This document shows positions 8,059 through 17,700 of a DNA stretch of 64,000 nt, piece by piece. This stretch comes from a virus. The position numbers and the translations under genes were made by a program. The notes beneath the pieces were generated by a model. The model saw only the letters and a list, made by a program, of their open reading frames with translations. It had not been told where the DNA came from and made no database searches. How positions within the stretch are numbered: the stretch's first letter is position 1; each line of letters opens with the position of its first letter. The stretch spans positions 1 through 64,000 of the IMG/VR virus record IMGVR_UViG_3300022188_000226; one strand, 5' to 3'.

Positions 8059-10101
8059 ATGGCTGTTGTTATTACATCAAAATTTTATCAAGAAAGTGAG
8101 TGGAAAGACATTTCTAAGATTGTCTTTACAAGTCCAAATATGGATAGTCCAGCCATAGCTGGAACTAGATCCCATATTCTTCCTGGAGAAGGTAATTTAG
8201 GAACTTGGTATGAGGACACCTCAGAGATGTTTCGTATAGAGGACCATCAATTTACTACTGAGTCAGATTTTTATAATTACCGTATGGTAGCGAAAGAAGA
8301 TACCGATTTGCAAGTTGGGGCAGGTTATATAGATGTAAAAAGAGTTAATTATAGTGGGTTTGATACATATGTAAAAGAGAACACTGGGGTGGAGATAATT
8401 GGGTATAGTGACGGTACTGGTTTTATTGTAGATCGTAAAACTAAACTGGAGTATACTCCACATCAGAAAAATTTGAACGAAATTCATAGTCGGGTAGACA
8501 AAAAGGTTACCGAGATTACACTCATAGAAAAAGCTACTTGTACTGATGGTTTTTCCACATCAGTCGGCGTTTTACGTGAAGAGTCTTATGCTAGAAATTA
8601 TGGTTGGTACACTCAGGTAATTTCTGAATTTTCACAATGTCATATAACATTTGAGTTTGAGGATACAACTAAAATTACTGCTGTAGAAATGAGTAGTGTG
8701 GAATTTGAATTTATCGAAAGGACTTGGGATTTTGCACCAACAGATTCTTGTTACGATATAGGAGTTCCAGATGGAGAAGCTGTAACAAACAAAGTTTATT
8801 TTATAGGTAATTATACAATACAGGGTAGTATAGACGACATTAGCTGGACTACTATATATACAGGGTCTAACACAACTAACTTAAGTAAATTTATTTATCT
8901 TAGTAATAATCAGTATTATAAATACTATAGATTAAACATCACTAATAATTCTAGTTTAAGCAGTGGGGTGTTTGACACTAGTTTTTACGGAGTTAGGAAG
9001 CTTAGATTTTATAATTATGAGTTTTCTACAGATGCTGGTAATGAGAGTATTGCGTTGTATGAATTTAATAATTTAGATGCTCCTAAAGTAGTCAGGATTA
9101 GTAACGCTTATCCACAAGAAGCCGCTATTCCAACAGTTACTAATGAAAGTACAGATAACAACGTGGAAGGGGCAATGATGTTAAGACATACTACTGTTTC
9201 TGGTGAACCAGTATCGTCTTCTTATTCTGTAAGTCTCAGCAGTTACGTAGATCCGTATGATTATATGATAACTGCAGTTTGTGTTTCTTCCACAGTAAGT
9301 GGTTTGGGTGAAGATTCTGTTGGTCAGACATATGCTAAGCAGGATAAAATAAACGTTGTTGTTGACGCAGCATTGGAATTTATGGATGTTGGTTTAGATA
9401 GCGAATATGTATTGTTTACAGCACAAGGATCCGCTGTGGTGCAAGTGGATACTGCTAATTGGGTAGGTGAGGATACTATTACTTATACTACAATTGCGTC
9501 AGGTACTGTTACTTCTGGTACTCAAACATACCCATTAACTGGCTATACAACACGTTATGTAGAGTCCTCTTTATATGCAAGGCGTGAAAATTTTAGATTA
9601 GTAATAGACGAGTACATAACCAACAGTGGTATTGTTGCTGAAAATGAGCCTCTATATGTTTGGGGGTATAATGATAGGTTTCTTGATTTAGATGTTAAGA
9701 ACGCAGTAGTTTTTGAAGTTACAACAGGTGAGGCTTATAACTGTAGATTAACTGCGTGGGATGATGTTACACACAGTACAACAATAAATGAATTAATACA
9801 AGGTGACCACGTTAGGTGTTCGGCTATGACCTATTGTTGTAATGATAGTAAGCTAAATCCAACAGAGTCTAAATCGCCTTTAAACTTAGTATACCCACCA
9901 GTGCATAATAGAATTTTTAAAGGTAATGTAGAGATTGGGGGAAATAGATATTATTATGGCGATTTTGATCTTGTATACAGATATCAATCTGATGTGTATG
10001 GAGATTATTTAATATTTAAACCAATGCTATATAATATTACTACTGATATTTCATACGGTATACATGATTATATTATAACATTACATTATTCATATACTTA
10101 A
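8059..10101 (+). CDS. Virion protein with discoidin-like (F5/8C) module
   Basis: A 680-aa protein starting at ATG 8059 with GGGGGTGG upstream. Around residues 215-320 it has features of an F5/8 type C domain: 'ITAVEMSSVEFEF', 'YTIQGSIDDISWTTIY', 'YKYYRLNITNNSS', and a closing 'RKLRFYNYE' strand. These folds commonly bind carbohydrates or surfaces. The C-terminal ~150 residues carry an 'L-x-AWDD' module shared with the protein at 6905-7567. The remaining regions are beta-rich and unassigned. Proposed role is a receptor-binding or decorating tail protein; the domain call is from motif pattern only. Confidence 0.55.
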   Translation: MAVVITSKFYQESEWKDISKIVFTSPNMDSPAIAGTRSHILPGEGNLGTWYEDTSEMFRIEDHQFTTESDFYNYRMVAKEDTDLQVGAGYIDVKRVNYSGFDTYVKENTGVEIIGYSDGTGFIVDRKTKLEYTPHQKNLNEIHSRVDKKVTEITLIEKATCTDGFSTSVGVLREESYARNYGWYTQVISEFSQCHITFEFEDTTKITAVEMSSVEFEFIERTWDFAPTDSCYDIGVPDGEAVTNKVYFIGNYTIQGSIDDISWTTIYTGSNTTNLSKFIYLSNNQYYKYYRLNITNNSSLSSGVFDTSFYGVRKLRFYNYEFSTDAGNESIALYEFNNLDAPKVVRISNAYPQEAAIPTVTNESTDNNVEGAMMLRHTTVSGEPVSSSYSVSLSSYVDPYDYMITAVCVSSTVSGLGEDSVGQTYAKQDKINVVVDAALEFMDVGLDSEYVLFTAQGSAVVQVDTANWVGEDTITYTTIASGTVTSGTQTYPLTGYTTRYVESSLYARRENFRLVIDEYITNSGIVAENEPLYVWGYNDRFLDLDVKNAVVFEVTTGEAYNCRLTAWDDVTHSTTINELIQGDHVRCSAMTYCCNDSKLNPTESKSPLNLVYPPVHNRIFKGNVEIGGNRYYYGDFDLVYRYQSDVYGDYLIFKPMLYNITTDISYGIHDYIITLHYSYT

Positions 10102-10117
10102 TTGGAGAGAATAGCTT

Positions 10118-11680
10118 GTGCCAGATGATACTAGTCATGTATGGGTTGATACAACATTTATACCACCAGTGGATGAAGAGTTAGATGTTCCAGTACAGGT
10201 ACATCTTGCTAATAGTGAAAATATTGGAAGTTACTCTATGCCTGTTATTTACTCTCAACATGAGCTTAGATATGCAGCAAATGATGTATTAGTAGCATAT
10301 TTTAATGAGTTAACTTCTATTAGTGGTTTAGAAAATGTTGCTGGTGAATATTTTGCTTTTTATCTCCCTATGATTTCAGGGGTTGAGGTTGCACTAACAG
10401 AGTTTACTGCGGGACAAAAAGATTTGGAGTTTGGGGTTGATGCTCCTGTTATCTACACAACCGGATTTAATTCTGTTTCTGGGACATTAAACGAATTAGT
10501 TGTTTTTACTGGGGGTAAAGAATTTCTGGCAGTAGACAACATTCCGGCTTATTGTAGAACATCAGTCTCTGTAAGTGGAATAATGGAATGGTGGGTTAAC
10601 CACACTAATTTTAGTGGTAACTTAACAAATAGTGGTATACCTATTCCGTTTCATTTAGGAGAGTATAGTTATCAGACAAGGTATAGTACTGGTTCTACAG
10701 CAACTTCTGGGTTTTTAGATAATATTGTTGATATAAGTTTTGCTGGTTGGGTAGGTTTTCCAATGTTAGCGGATGTCTGTTCGTCGGATGAAGGTTATAC
10801 ATTTGGGTATACAAGTGAAGTTACAGCCATTAGCGGTGCAGTAGATGTTAATTATACAGATACGGTTTGCTCGTTATTAACTACAAGTGGCATAGACACA
10901 GATATATATTGTGCTCTTACGGACTACGCACATGTTGGTGGTGAAGTTGAAACAATTAAAGGAAAATTAGGGTTTTTATATGAAGATGTTTATTCAACAA
11001 TAGAAAATGAAGTTGCTTTAAAATTAAATATAGACCTACTTTCATTAAAGATATCTAATTTTTCACTAAATGAGGGGGAGTTTGTAACTAGTTCTGGCTT
11101 TATATCTGTGGATGTAACTGATGACGAATGTCCAGTATCTGTTTCAGGAACTTATTTTATGGTTGATAATGTTAGGGTTCTTGTAACGTTTTCTGGAATA
11201 AAAGATGGGTATAGAATGTATTACAACCCAGAGGATGACTTTGGTTCTATAGAAGGGCCAACTACTTTCACAGTTCATGCAGAAAACGAGTGTGCTGCTG
11301 TTTTAGAAATGGATTATTATCTAACCTTTGGTTATATAGTAGAGTATGAAAATAATCCTACTGTTGGTATGGATTATGGTTTTTATAATAAAGTAGCTGT
11401 AAGAGTGACTGCTGAAAATTATGCGAGTTGCCCAAAAGTTGGGTCGTTAGCATGGGATTTTAAAAGTGTAGGGCTTAAAAATAATGATTTAGGAGCTAGC
11501 ATTGTAGGAAGGTTTTATGCTTGTGGTGATGAAAATTTGTCAGCTGAAATTTATCCGCACAGTACTGCTTACTTTTACAGTAAAAAGTTTACTGTTGTGG
11601 TTAAAGCTAAAGATTTTGCTGGTAATGAAATGGAGCCTTTCGTTTTGAGTTATAAAATCGAGAATAAGCCTGAAAATTGA
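10118..11680 (+). CDS. Virion protein with Ig-like segments
   Basis: A 520-aa protein starting at GTG 10118 preceded by TTGGAGAGAA. The sequence is rich in Ser, Gly, Thr and Val with alternating beta strands. A segment near residues 330-400 ('GFISVDVTDDECPVSVSGT', 'GIKDGYRMYY') and the C-terminal 100 residues ('FTVVVKAKDFAGNEM') look like bacterial Ig-like folds. The recurrent 'SG' pairs ('TSGI', 'VSGT', 'ISGV') also occur in the neighbouring structural genes. No enzymatic motif is visible. Probable tail or fibre component. Confidence 0.55.
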   Translation: MPDDTSHVWVDTTFIPPVDEELDVPVQVHLANSENIGSYSMPVIYSQHELRYAANDVLVAYFNELTSISGLENVAGEYFAFYLPMISGVEVALTEFTAGQKDLEFGVDAPVIYTTGFNSVSGTLNELVVFTGGKEFLAVDNIPAYCRTSVSVSGIMEWWVNHTNFSGNLTNSGIPIPFHLGEYSYQTRYSTGSTATSGFLDNIVDISFAGWVGFPMLADVCSSDEGYTFGYTSEVTAISGAVDVNYTDTVCSLLTTSGIDTDIYCALTDYAHVGGEVETIKGKLGFLYEDVYSTIENEVALKLNIDLLSLKISNFSLNEGEFVTSSGFISVDVTDDECPVSVSGTYFMVDNVRVLVTFSGIKDGYRMYYNPEDDFGSIEGPTTFTVHAENECAAVLEMDYYLTFGYIVEYENNPTVGMDYGFYNKVAVRVTAENYASCPKVGSLAWDFKSVGLKNNDLGASIVGRFYACGDENLSAEIYPHSTAYFYSKKFTVVVKAKDFAGNEMEPFVLSYKIENKPEN

Positions 11681-11698
11681 TACTAGGAGGTAAATTTT

Positions 11699-13267
11699 AT
11701 GAGTGCTGTAACGAGATGGGTAGAATATGCTGTTGACGCTGCAGGAATTGCAGGAACAGGTGGGGGTACCCAAGAAGGAACCGGTATCCGTGGTTATTCA
11801 TTGGCAACTGGTGCTACAGATAAGTCTAAATTTCAAATTGGAGCCGGGAATAATCGATTACACTTAGGTATAAATGGGGATTCGGCTTATATTACTTTAG
11901 CAAGTGGTATTGACCTTGACCCACGTTTTATCGCGAAAGATATTAGTGAAAAGTTGCATAATTTAGGTAAGAATGACCCTTCTTACGACCAATCACAATG
12001 TGTTTGGGAAAATAATAGGTTGAAGTTGTATTCAGGAAGTTTAGGTTCAAGTTCGTCTGTAACAGTTACTAGTGGTACTAATACTGCACATACTGAACTT
12101 GGTTGGGGGTCTAAAACAGAAGTTGGGGGGACTAATAATAACCCAGCAACTGGCTCTCTTAATCAGTATAACGGTGGATTGACCGTGTCAGGTACGTATA
12201 GTGGATTTTTTGATGAAGTTTATACAGTTGTTATTCATAATGGTTGGACAATTAACACTCCTGTTAAAGGAGGGTCTAATTCTTATACAGGTACTATTTC
12301 TACAGGTGGTATTTTTAATCATACTTCTGATATTACGTATACTATATATACCGATACTACAAATGGTACGACTATGGGTGGTGGATCTGGAAACGTTCCT
12401 AAGATGTCTTGGATATCAACTGGTAATGCAGATAATAGTGGTCAGGATGTAGAGTTACTTTATCCGAATTATTGGTATAAGTTGGGGACTAAAGGAACTA
12501 TGGTTAAGTTTACTGATGCCGTGTTTAGTCATAACCAGTCACCAAACAGTGCGTGGACAATTGATTGTGTGTTCCCACAGACAACACATGGTTCGAATTC
12601 TCAGGGGTCTGACGGAGATGCTAGATATGTTTGGGGGAGTACACGTGGGGATGATTCTGGAAATAATCCAATTGTAACAAGTAATTCGACTTTCACACAG
12701 CTTGGTAGTAGGGGTTTATATATTAAAGCTACTGGGGCTAATATGTACAAAGCCGGTGATCAATTTAAAATAGTGTGTACCCCACCACAGCCTAAATCAT
12801 ACGAGATCACTAATTTGAATTATGGAAATGTGACGGTTTCAACAGAAGCTGCTGTTAAGTCAGTAATTTTTGAAATAATGTCGGGTGCTATTGAAATGAG
12901 CACTGTAAAGTTCGGTTTACAGAGTCATGGTTCTTTCGAGCACCATAATGAAAATAATTCAGATACTTTTTTTAGATTTGGAACAGTGGGGCCTGGGCAG
13001 TCAGCTGGCTCATTTCCTGTTGATGGGTTGGAGTGGCACGCGAACACACAGTCTTCAGATATCGCAAATGATATTCCGCCAACATATTTACATGCAACAA
13101 AAGCAAATTTAGATGTTGTTTCAGATGCTGATGATTCTGAAGTAATAGGTTCAAGTAGTTTTATGGGAATGGTTTCAGACCCCATTTTCTTGAATATAAA
13201 ACTCGGTGCTAGTGAGGTCGGGGCTAATAGTACAATAAATTATCGCATCTTTTTTGATTATTCGTGA
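11699..13267 (+). CDS. Virion protein with hook-protein-like N-terminal module
   Basis: A 522-aa protein with a strong AGGAGG ribosome site and ATG 11699. Residues ~40-150 have a flagellin-IN-like pattern: 'NRLHLGINGDSAYITLASG', then 'RFIAKDISEKLHNL', then 'NRLKLYSGSLGSSSSV', then 'TELGWGS'. The first gene of the window shows the same order. The rest is Gly/Ser/Thr-rich and beta-rich, ending in a compact domain. It is the last member of this structural block; the next gene is a homing endonuclease after a 115-base gap. Tail structural role inferred. Confidence 0.55.
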   Translation: MSAVTRWVEYAVDAAGIAGTGGGTQEGTGIRGYSLATGATDKSKFQIGAGNNRLHLGINGDSAYITLASGIDLDPRFIAKDISEKLHNLGKNDPSYDQSQCVWENNRLKLYSGSLGSSSSVTVTSGTNTAHTELGWGSKTEVGGTNNNPATGSLNQYNGGLTVSGTYSGFFDEVYTVVIHNGWTINTPVKGGSNSYTGTISTGGIFNHTSDITYTIYTDTTNGTTMGGGSGNVPKMSWISTGNADNSGQDVELLYPNYWYKLGTKGTMVKFTDAVFSHNQSPNSAWTIDCVFPQTTHGSNSQGSDGDARYVWGSTRGDDSGNNPIVTSNSTFTQLGSRGLYIKATGANMYKAGDQFKIVCTPPQPKSYEITNLNYGNVTVSTEAAVKSVIFEIMSGAIEMSTVKFGLQSHGSFEHHNENNSDTFFRFGTVGPGQSAGSFPVDGLEWHANTQSSDIANDIPPTYLHATKANLDVVSDADDSEVIGSSSFMGMVSDPIFLNIKLGASEVGANSTINYRIFFDYS

Positions 13268-13382
13268 TATTTCAGGTACTTACGTCCAAAACAAATACTA
13301 TACTCAATAGTTGATAAACTAACCTCAGTTTAAGTAGGGAGTACATATACGTATTTCCATAAACAATTAGGAGGTAATTTAT

Positions 13383-14201
13383 ATGAAGAGACTAGGATGG
13401 TTGGACGGGAAGAAAGACGAGGTAGTTAAATTATATGATTCTGGCAAAACTCAAGCTGAAGTAGCAAAACACTTCAAGGTTTCACAAGCGGCTATTAGCA
13501 CTCGTCTGAGGAAGTGGGGGCTGAGTAACCCTGACGGAAACCGATTTAAAAGATTTGATAATATAGATAAGGAGACTGTTAGACGTCTGTATTGGGATGA
13601 GGAAATGCATCCTGTACGGATAGCAGAAAAATATGGTTGTCATAAACAAGTCATAGTTAACCGTATGAAAGATTGGGGTATCCCTTTGAGAACTAAAAGC
13701 CAAGCTCGTATGGGTGAGTTAAATCCTATTTACGGTGTAGGACATACTAATGGGGCTAAAAAGAAAATGTCAGAGGCTTTTGAAAATGGAAGAGTTATAG
13801 GGTTTAACACACATTGGGGAATTGGTAGTTTTTATGAGACACCAAACCAAGGTGATGTTTGGATGCGATCTGGTTGGGAAACTGTTACAGCAGATTATTT
13901 AACTACTCAAGGTAAAGATTGGTATTATGAGTATGAGTGGATTAAGTTAGCGGAGTCTTTTCGTTACTTACCGGATTTTTATTTACCTGAATATAATTTA
14001 TATATTGAAGTTAAGGGTAGAGTAAAAGAAAAGGATATAAAGATAAAAGATATAATGTTAGCTTCTGGTTATAAATTTTTATTTTGGGATGGAGAAGAGC
14101 TATTAAAACGCGGAATTATAAGTAATTCGGGAAAGACTGATATAAATAAAAAATATGTCAATGAGCCTGATTTTGTAGAAAATTGGGAAAGTTATAAGTA
14201 A
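13383..14201 (+). CDS. Free-standing homing endonuclease, Vsr/PD-(D/E)XK-like with HTH and NUMOD3
   Basis: A 272-aa protein with an excellent AGGAGG ribosome site. Residues ~10-46 form a helix-turn-helix ('TQAEVAKHFKVSQAAI'), and ~62-98 a second one ('HPVRIAEKYGCHKQVI'). About 110-135 matches the NUMOD3 DNA-binding repeat ('GELNPIYGVGHT' then 'KKMSEAF'). The catalytic part at ~160-230 has Glu166 ('GWETVTADYL'), Asp198 ('YLPDFYLPE') and Glu209-Val-Lys211 ('YIEVKG'), the core of Vsr-like PD-(D/E)XK nucleases. Such genes are site-specific nucleases that spread between related phages. It lies between unrelated structural genes, with no intron evident, so it is an intergenic invader. Confidence 0.75.
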   Translation: MKRLGWLDGKKDEVVKLYDSGKTQAEVAKHFKVSQAAISTRLRKWGLSNPDGNRFKRFDNIDKETVRRLYWDEEMHPVRIAEKYGCHKQVIVNRMKDWGIPLRTKSQARMGELNPIYGVGHTNGAKKKMSEAFENGRVIGFNTHWGIGSFYETPNQGDVWMRSGWETVTADYLTTQGKDWYYEYEWIKLAESFRYLPDFYLPEYNLYIEVKGRVKEKDIKIKDIMLASGYKFLFWDGEELLKRGIISNSGKTDINKKYVNEPDFVENWESYK

Positions 14202-14223
14202 CTAAAAGGAAAAGGGGGATATT

Positions 14224-14439
14224 ATGCCGTTGTATGATTTGGTTTGTGATAGTTGCGGGCATGTAGAGGAGTGTTTACTAAAATTAGACGAACAAGAGCC
14301 GGTGTGTGACAAGTGTGGACTCCGTATGCGGAAAGCCATGTCAGCTCCGGCTTTTCATTTGAAGGGCAAGGGTTGGTTTAAAGTTGACCGTTATGGACTA
14401 AAAGAACCTAAAAAAGGAGGGGGTAAAAATAATGCGTAG
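14224..14439 (+). CDS. FmdB-type zinc-ribbon protein
   Basis: A 71-aa protein with AAAAGGGGG before ATG. It has the two-knuckle zinc ribbon of FmdB-family proteins, Cys8-x2-Cys11 and Cys29-x2-Cys32, followed by the typical 'APAFHLKGKGWF' segment at residues ~46-57. A basic Lys/Gly tail follows. Family members are small and are linked to transcription regulation without firm biochemistry; phage copies often lie near structural genes. The end overlaps the next start by eight bases, so the two are translationally coupled. Confidence 0.75.
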   Translation: MPLYDLVCDSCGHVEECLLKLDEQEPVCDKCGLRMRKAMSAPAFHLKGKGWFKVDRYGLKEPKKGGGKNNA

Positions 14440-14746
14440 AGGATTCAGAGGGTGGGAAGTAGAATATGTAGATGGTACTAGTATTAATGAGGAACAGGCT
14501 GAATGGCAAGATGTTCCTAAGATTGATATTGTTAGGCTGACTCTACATTATGATGGGCGTAGATGGGATATTAGTAATAAAGAAGTTTATTACCAAAAGA
14601 AACATGCTTCCGTTATACCAAATATAACTGATAGCTTTCGTATTGAATCGCGTTCTGTTGGTTATTACGAAGGTAACAGTAAAATTCTGTACACAGTAAA
14701 TGAGTATACTGGTAGAATGCAGATGGAGGTTAAGGAGGTGGTTTAA
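14432..14746 (+). CDS. Small phage protein, unknown function
   Basis: A 104-aa protein whose ATG overlaps the previous gene by eight bases and whose stop overlaps the next start (TAATG). AAAGGAGGGGG supplies the ribosome site. The sequence is basic and rich in charged and aromatic residues ('WDISNKEVYYQKKHAS', 'YVDGTSINEEQAEW') with no motif I recognise. It may be a chaperone or connector for the 1853-aa protein that follows, but this is only positional inference. Confidence 0.5.
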   Translation: MRRGFRGWEVEYVDGTSINEEQAEWQDVPKIDIVRLTLHYDGRRWDISNKEVYYQKKHASVIPNITDSFRIESRSVGYYEGNSKILYTVNEYTGRMQMEVKEVV

Positions 14747-17700
14747 TGGCTATTGATCCTTGGGAGCTTATATTGGAGTGGTGGCAGAATTATCAGGCAG
14801 ATCCGCGTGCTGATGCCGAAAATATTGAATCAGGTTTAAGAAAACAACAAACAGCATCAAAAAGTTCGTTTAGCAGCACTGATCCGGCAGTGACTAGTAG
14901 TTTACAGACTGCTTCGTGTCAGTACTGGGTTAAAGGGTTGCCAAATGTTTGTGCACATTGGGACAGTACTAATATGGTTTGCGGATACAGGAATTCGTCG
15001 GACGATATTCAGTCAAGTGATATACCAACTGGTAGTGCTACCGGAGGTTGTGACGGGTTAGGTAGACGTCAGTGGTGTAACAGGTATAAAGCTCCGGTAG
15101 ACCAAGCAACTGGTGAAACTATTAATTATGATCATGAAAAGTATGCGTGTATATTACCGTGTATAGAACGATCAGGATCAGGGCGTACTATACATCACGA
15201 AAAAGGTATACAAACAGTTCCTTGGGCCCCAAATGAAATTGCTGGGTATAATCCAGATGATAAGAATGTAGGTCAATGTGACAATAATGGTATGGGTAGG
15301 GGTAAGGAGGGATTTACTCAAGATTTTATTGAAAATTTACAACTGCTTCCACCAATATGTAAACATTATAAACCACACATGATGGGTTTTGGTGCTGTAG
15401 ACCCAAGACCTTACCACGGTAATCCCCCATCTTCTATATGGAATGATGGACAGACTTATATTCCTAGGACACCGAAAAAACTACATGATGGTTCTATAGC
15501 AGACCCACTAGTTATGATGAATAAGCGTCTGCCTTTTTCGTTTCAAGTATATAATCAAAGATCACAGTTTCAAAAATGTGCTTTTTGGGATGCTGATTTT
15601 GGTGGGGCATTTAGATTCGGTGATTATGGGGCAGATCCGTCATATTTTCAGATACAGATTAATCAAAAGGCAGAGTCTTACTGTTTGTTACGTCGTGAGG
15701 GTAATATTTCAGTAAAGGATTACACAGATATTGATCCAGATACTACTAATATTCCTTGGGTATTACAAGATGTGTGGACAAAAGGCGGTACAGTTGTTTG
15801 TAATGGGGCTAAACCAGAATGTCCGTGTTACACTGGAAGTTGGGTATTTTGTAGGGATAGAAATATGCAAGATGGTATGCGTATTTCTGCAGATCAGCTT
15901 TTTGAATTAAGATTTTGGGCATCTGATTGGTCTTCTCAAGAAGAGTATGATAAGTTTTACGAAGAAAAGCCTGGTATTACACATGAAGGTTTTAGTGACG
16001 TAACAACAGCGGATATATACACATTTACTAAATGGGTACAAGACGAATTAACTGATGAAGTAAGTGCCAGTGACAGTGTAATGAGAGGCAGCAAACACCA
16101 TATGTGCATGCCAGCTCCGTTACATATGCGTGAGTATGATCATGCCGCTTATACGAGTATTGAACCTGTTATTTATCCTAAGCATGATTATTACTCAGGT
16201 ACAACTACTAAATCAGAAGTTGCTTATCCTACGTTGGTACGTGAGTTAGCATCTTCAGATAATATTTTTCCAAATATATTAGTAATACATCCTTACGCGT
16301 CAATGGATTCCTGGAATATGACAGTTTGTAATCAAGAAGATTATGTTGAATTTAGTTATCATAATCATAATCTTATGCACGATAAGCCTAAAATTTCTGT
16401 AGTAGGGCAGTGTGTACGTAATAGTAGGATGTGGGCAATAAACGTATCTCATGAAGGTGTTTTGGACTGTTTAGAAACATATAGTGTGCTTAATACTATG
16501 AGGGTTAATACTAGAGCACAACTTATTCCAGATGCACAATATGAATTTTTTTGTAGAGGTGTTGAAAAATTAATTGTTAAAGCAGACTCTGGTGGTTCTG
16601 CTGGCATTGTAGAGGGCCAAACAAATGAATATGGGTTTTTTATGTTGGAAGGTCTTGAACTGATAGCTAATGGTGATAATGAAATATTTATTATATGTGA
16701 GTTTGAAGGTGGTGATTACCCATTATTTGTTTATAGGTATAGAAGGGTTAAAAGTAAGTATTTTGGAGCATTAATAACACAAAATGAGTTTAGTCATAAA
16801 TATGTCGGAAGTATTTGGGAAAATACAACACCAAAGATGTTTAGTCCGTCATGTACCGTTTACGGTTCGGTAAGTTCTATTAACGGTGAAGTAGCTTCTG
16901 TTATTTCTTGTTATTCTTTTTTTAGGCCTGATCCCCTTTTGGGGGATCAGCATTATTATTCTTACAGTTTTAATGCTTATTCAGAAGAAGAAGAGGATCT
17001 TGACCAATGGGTACAGGTGGGGCCAACAGGGTATATTTGGGCTGAGCTTCCAGACATTAATATTTCTTACTTGTTTGGTTTTGAAGTTATAGAAGCTTTT
17101 ATGGAGCCAAAAAATTCTGGTACTGAGGAGAGTCCAAAATGGCCAAGTTCTTGTGGTGGGTTTGAGAATGAAAGCAATATTGCTATAGAATTAGAAGTTG
17201 TTGAGACTAAAAGAAAACAAATACCACCAAGTGGTATTTTATTAGAATATAAGAAGGGCGGTAAGCATCGTCCAAGAGCTTTTTTTAATAAAGATTGGCG
17301 ATTGAGGATTAAATACAAATTCGTGAAACTAGAATCCTCACAAGCTTTGGCTCATAATGCTGAAGATTATTGGCCTATATGGAACGCATATGGGGGAATA
17401 CACTTTGTAAATTCACCTTATGACATAATATTTGATGTTGGTAGTGCTGACTTTACAATTACTGGACTAGGCGGTATGGCTTCTAGAGGTACAGCTGCTG
17501 TAATGGCTCTTGTAGTAGATCAAAAAGATGGTAGGTTGCAAGCTGTTGCTGCTTCAAAGATGTTACTGACTGGTATGAGGTTCACATGTAGAAGCATTGA
17601 CATTCTTTACTCGTATATGGCGTCAGCCACTGTGTATGATTTGGAGCCTGCATTTGGGTTTTTTACATGGAGAGGTTCTCCACAGGTTAATCCGTCAACG

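Noticed and set aside
12201-12452. Second + strand frame inside the 522-aa gene
   Set aside because: Leu/Ile-rich shadow translation in another frame with no ribosome site.
16928-16950. Transcription terminator
   Set aside because: The stem is strong but has no T-run after it and lies deep inside an open frame.
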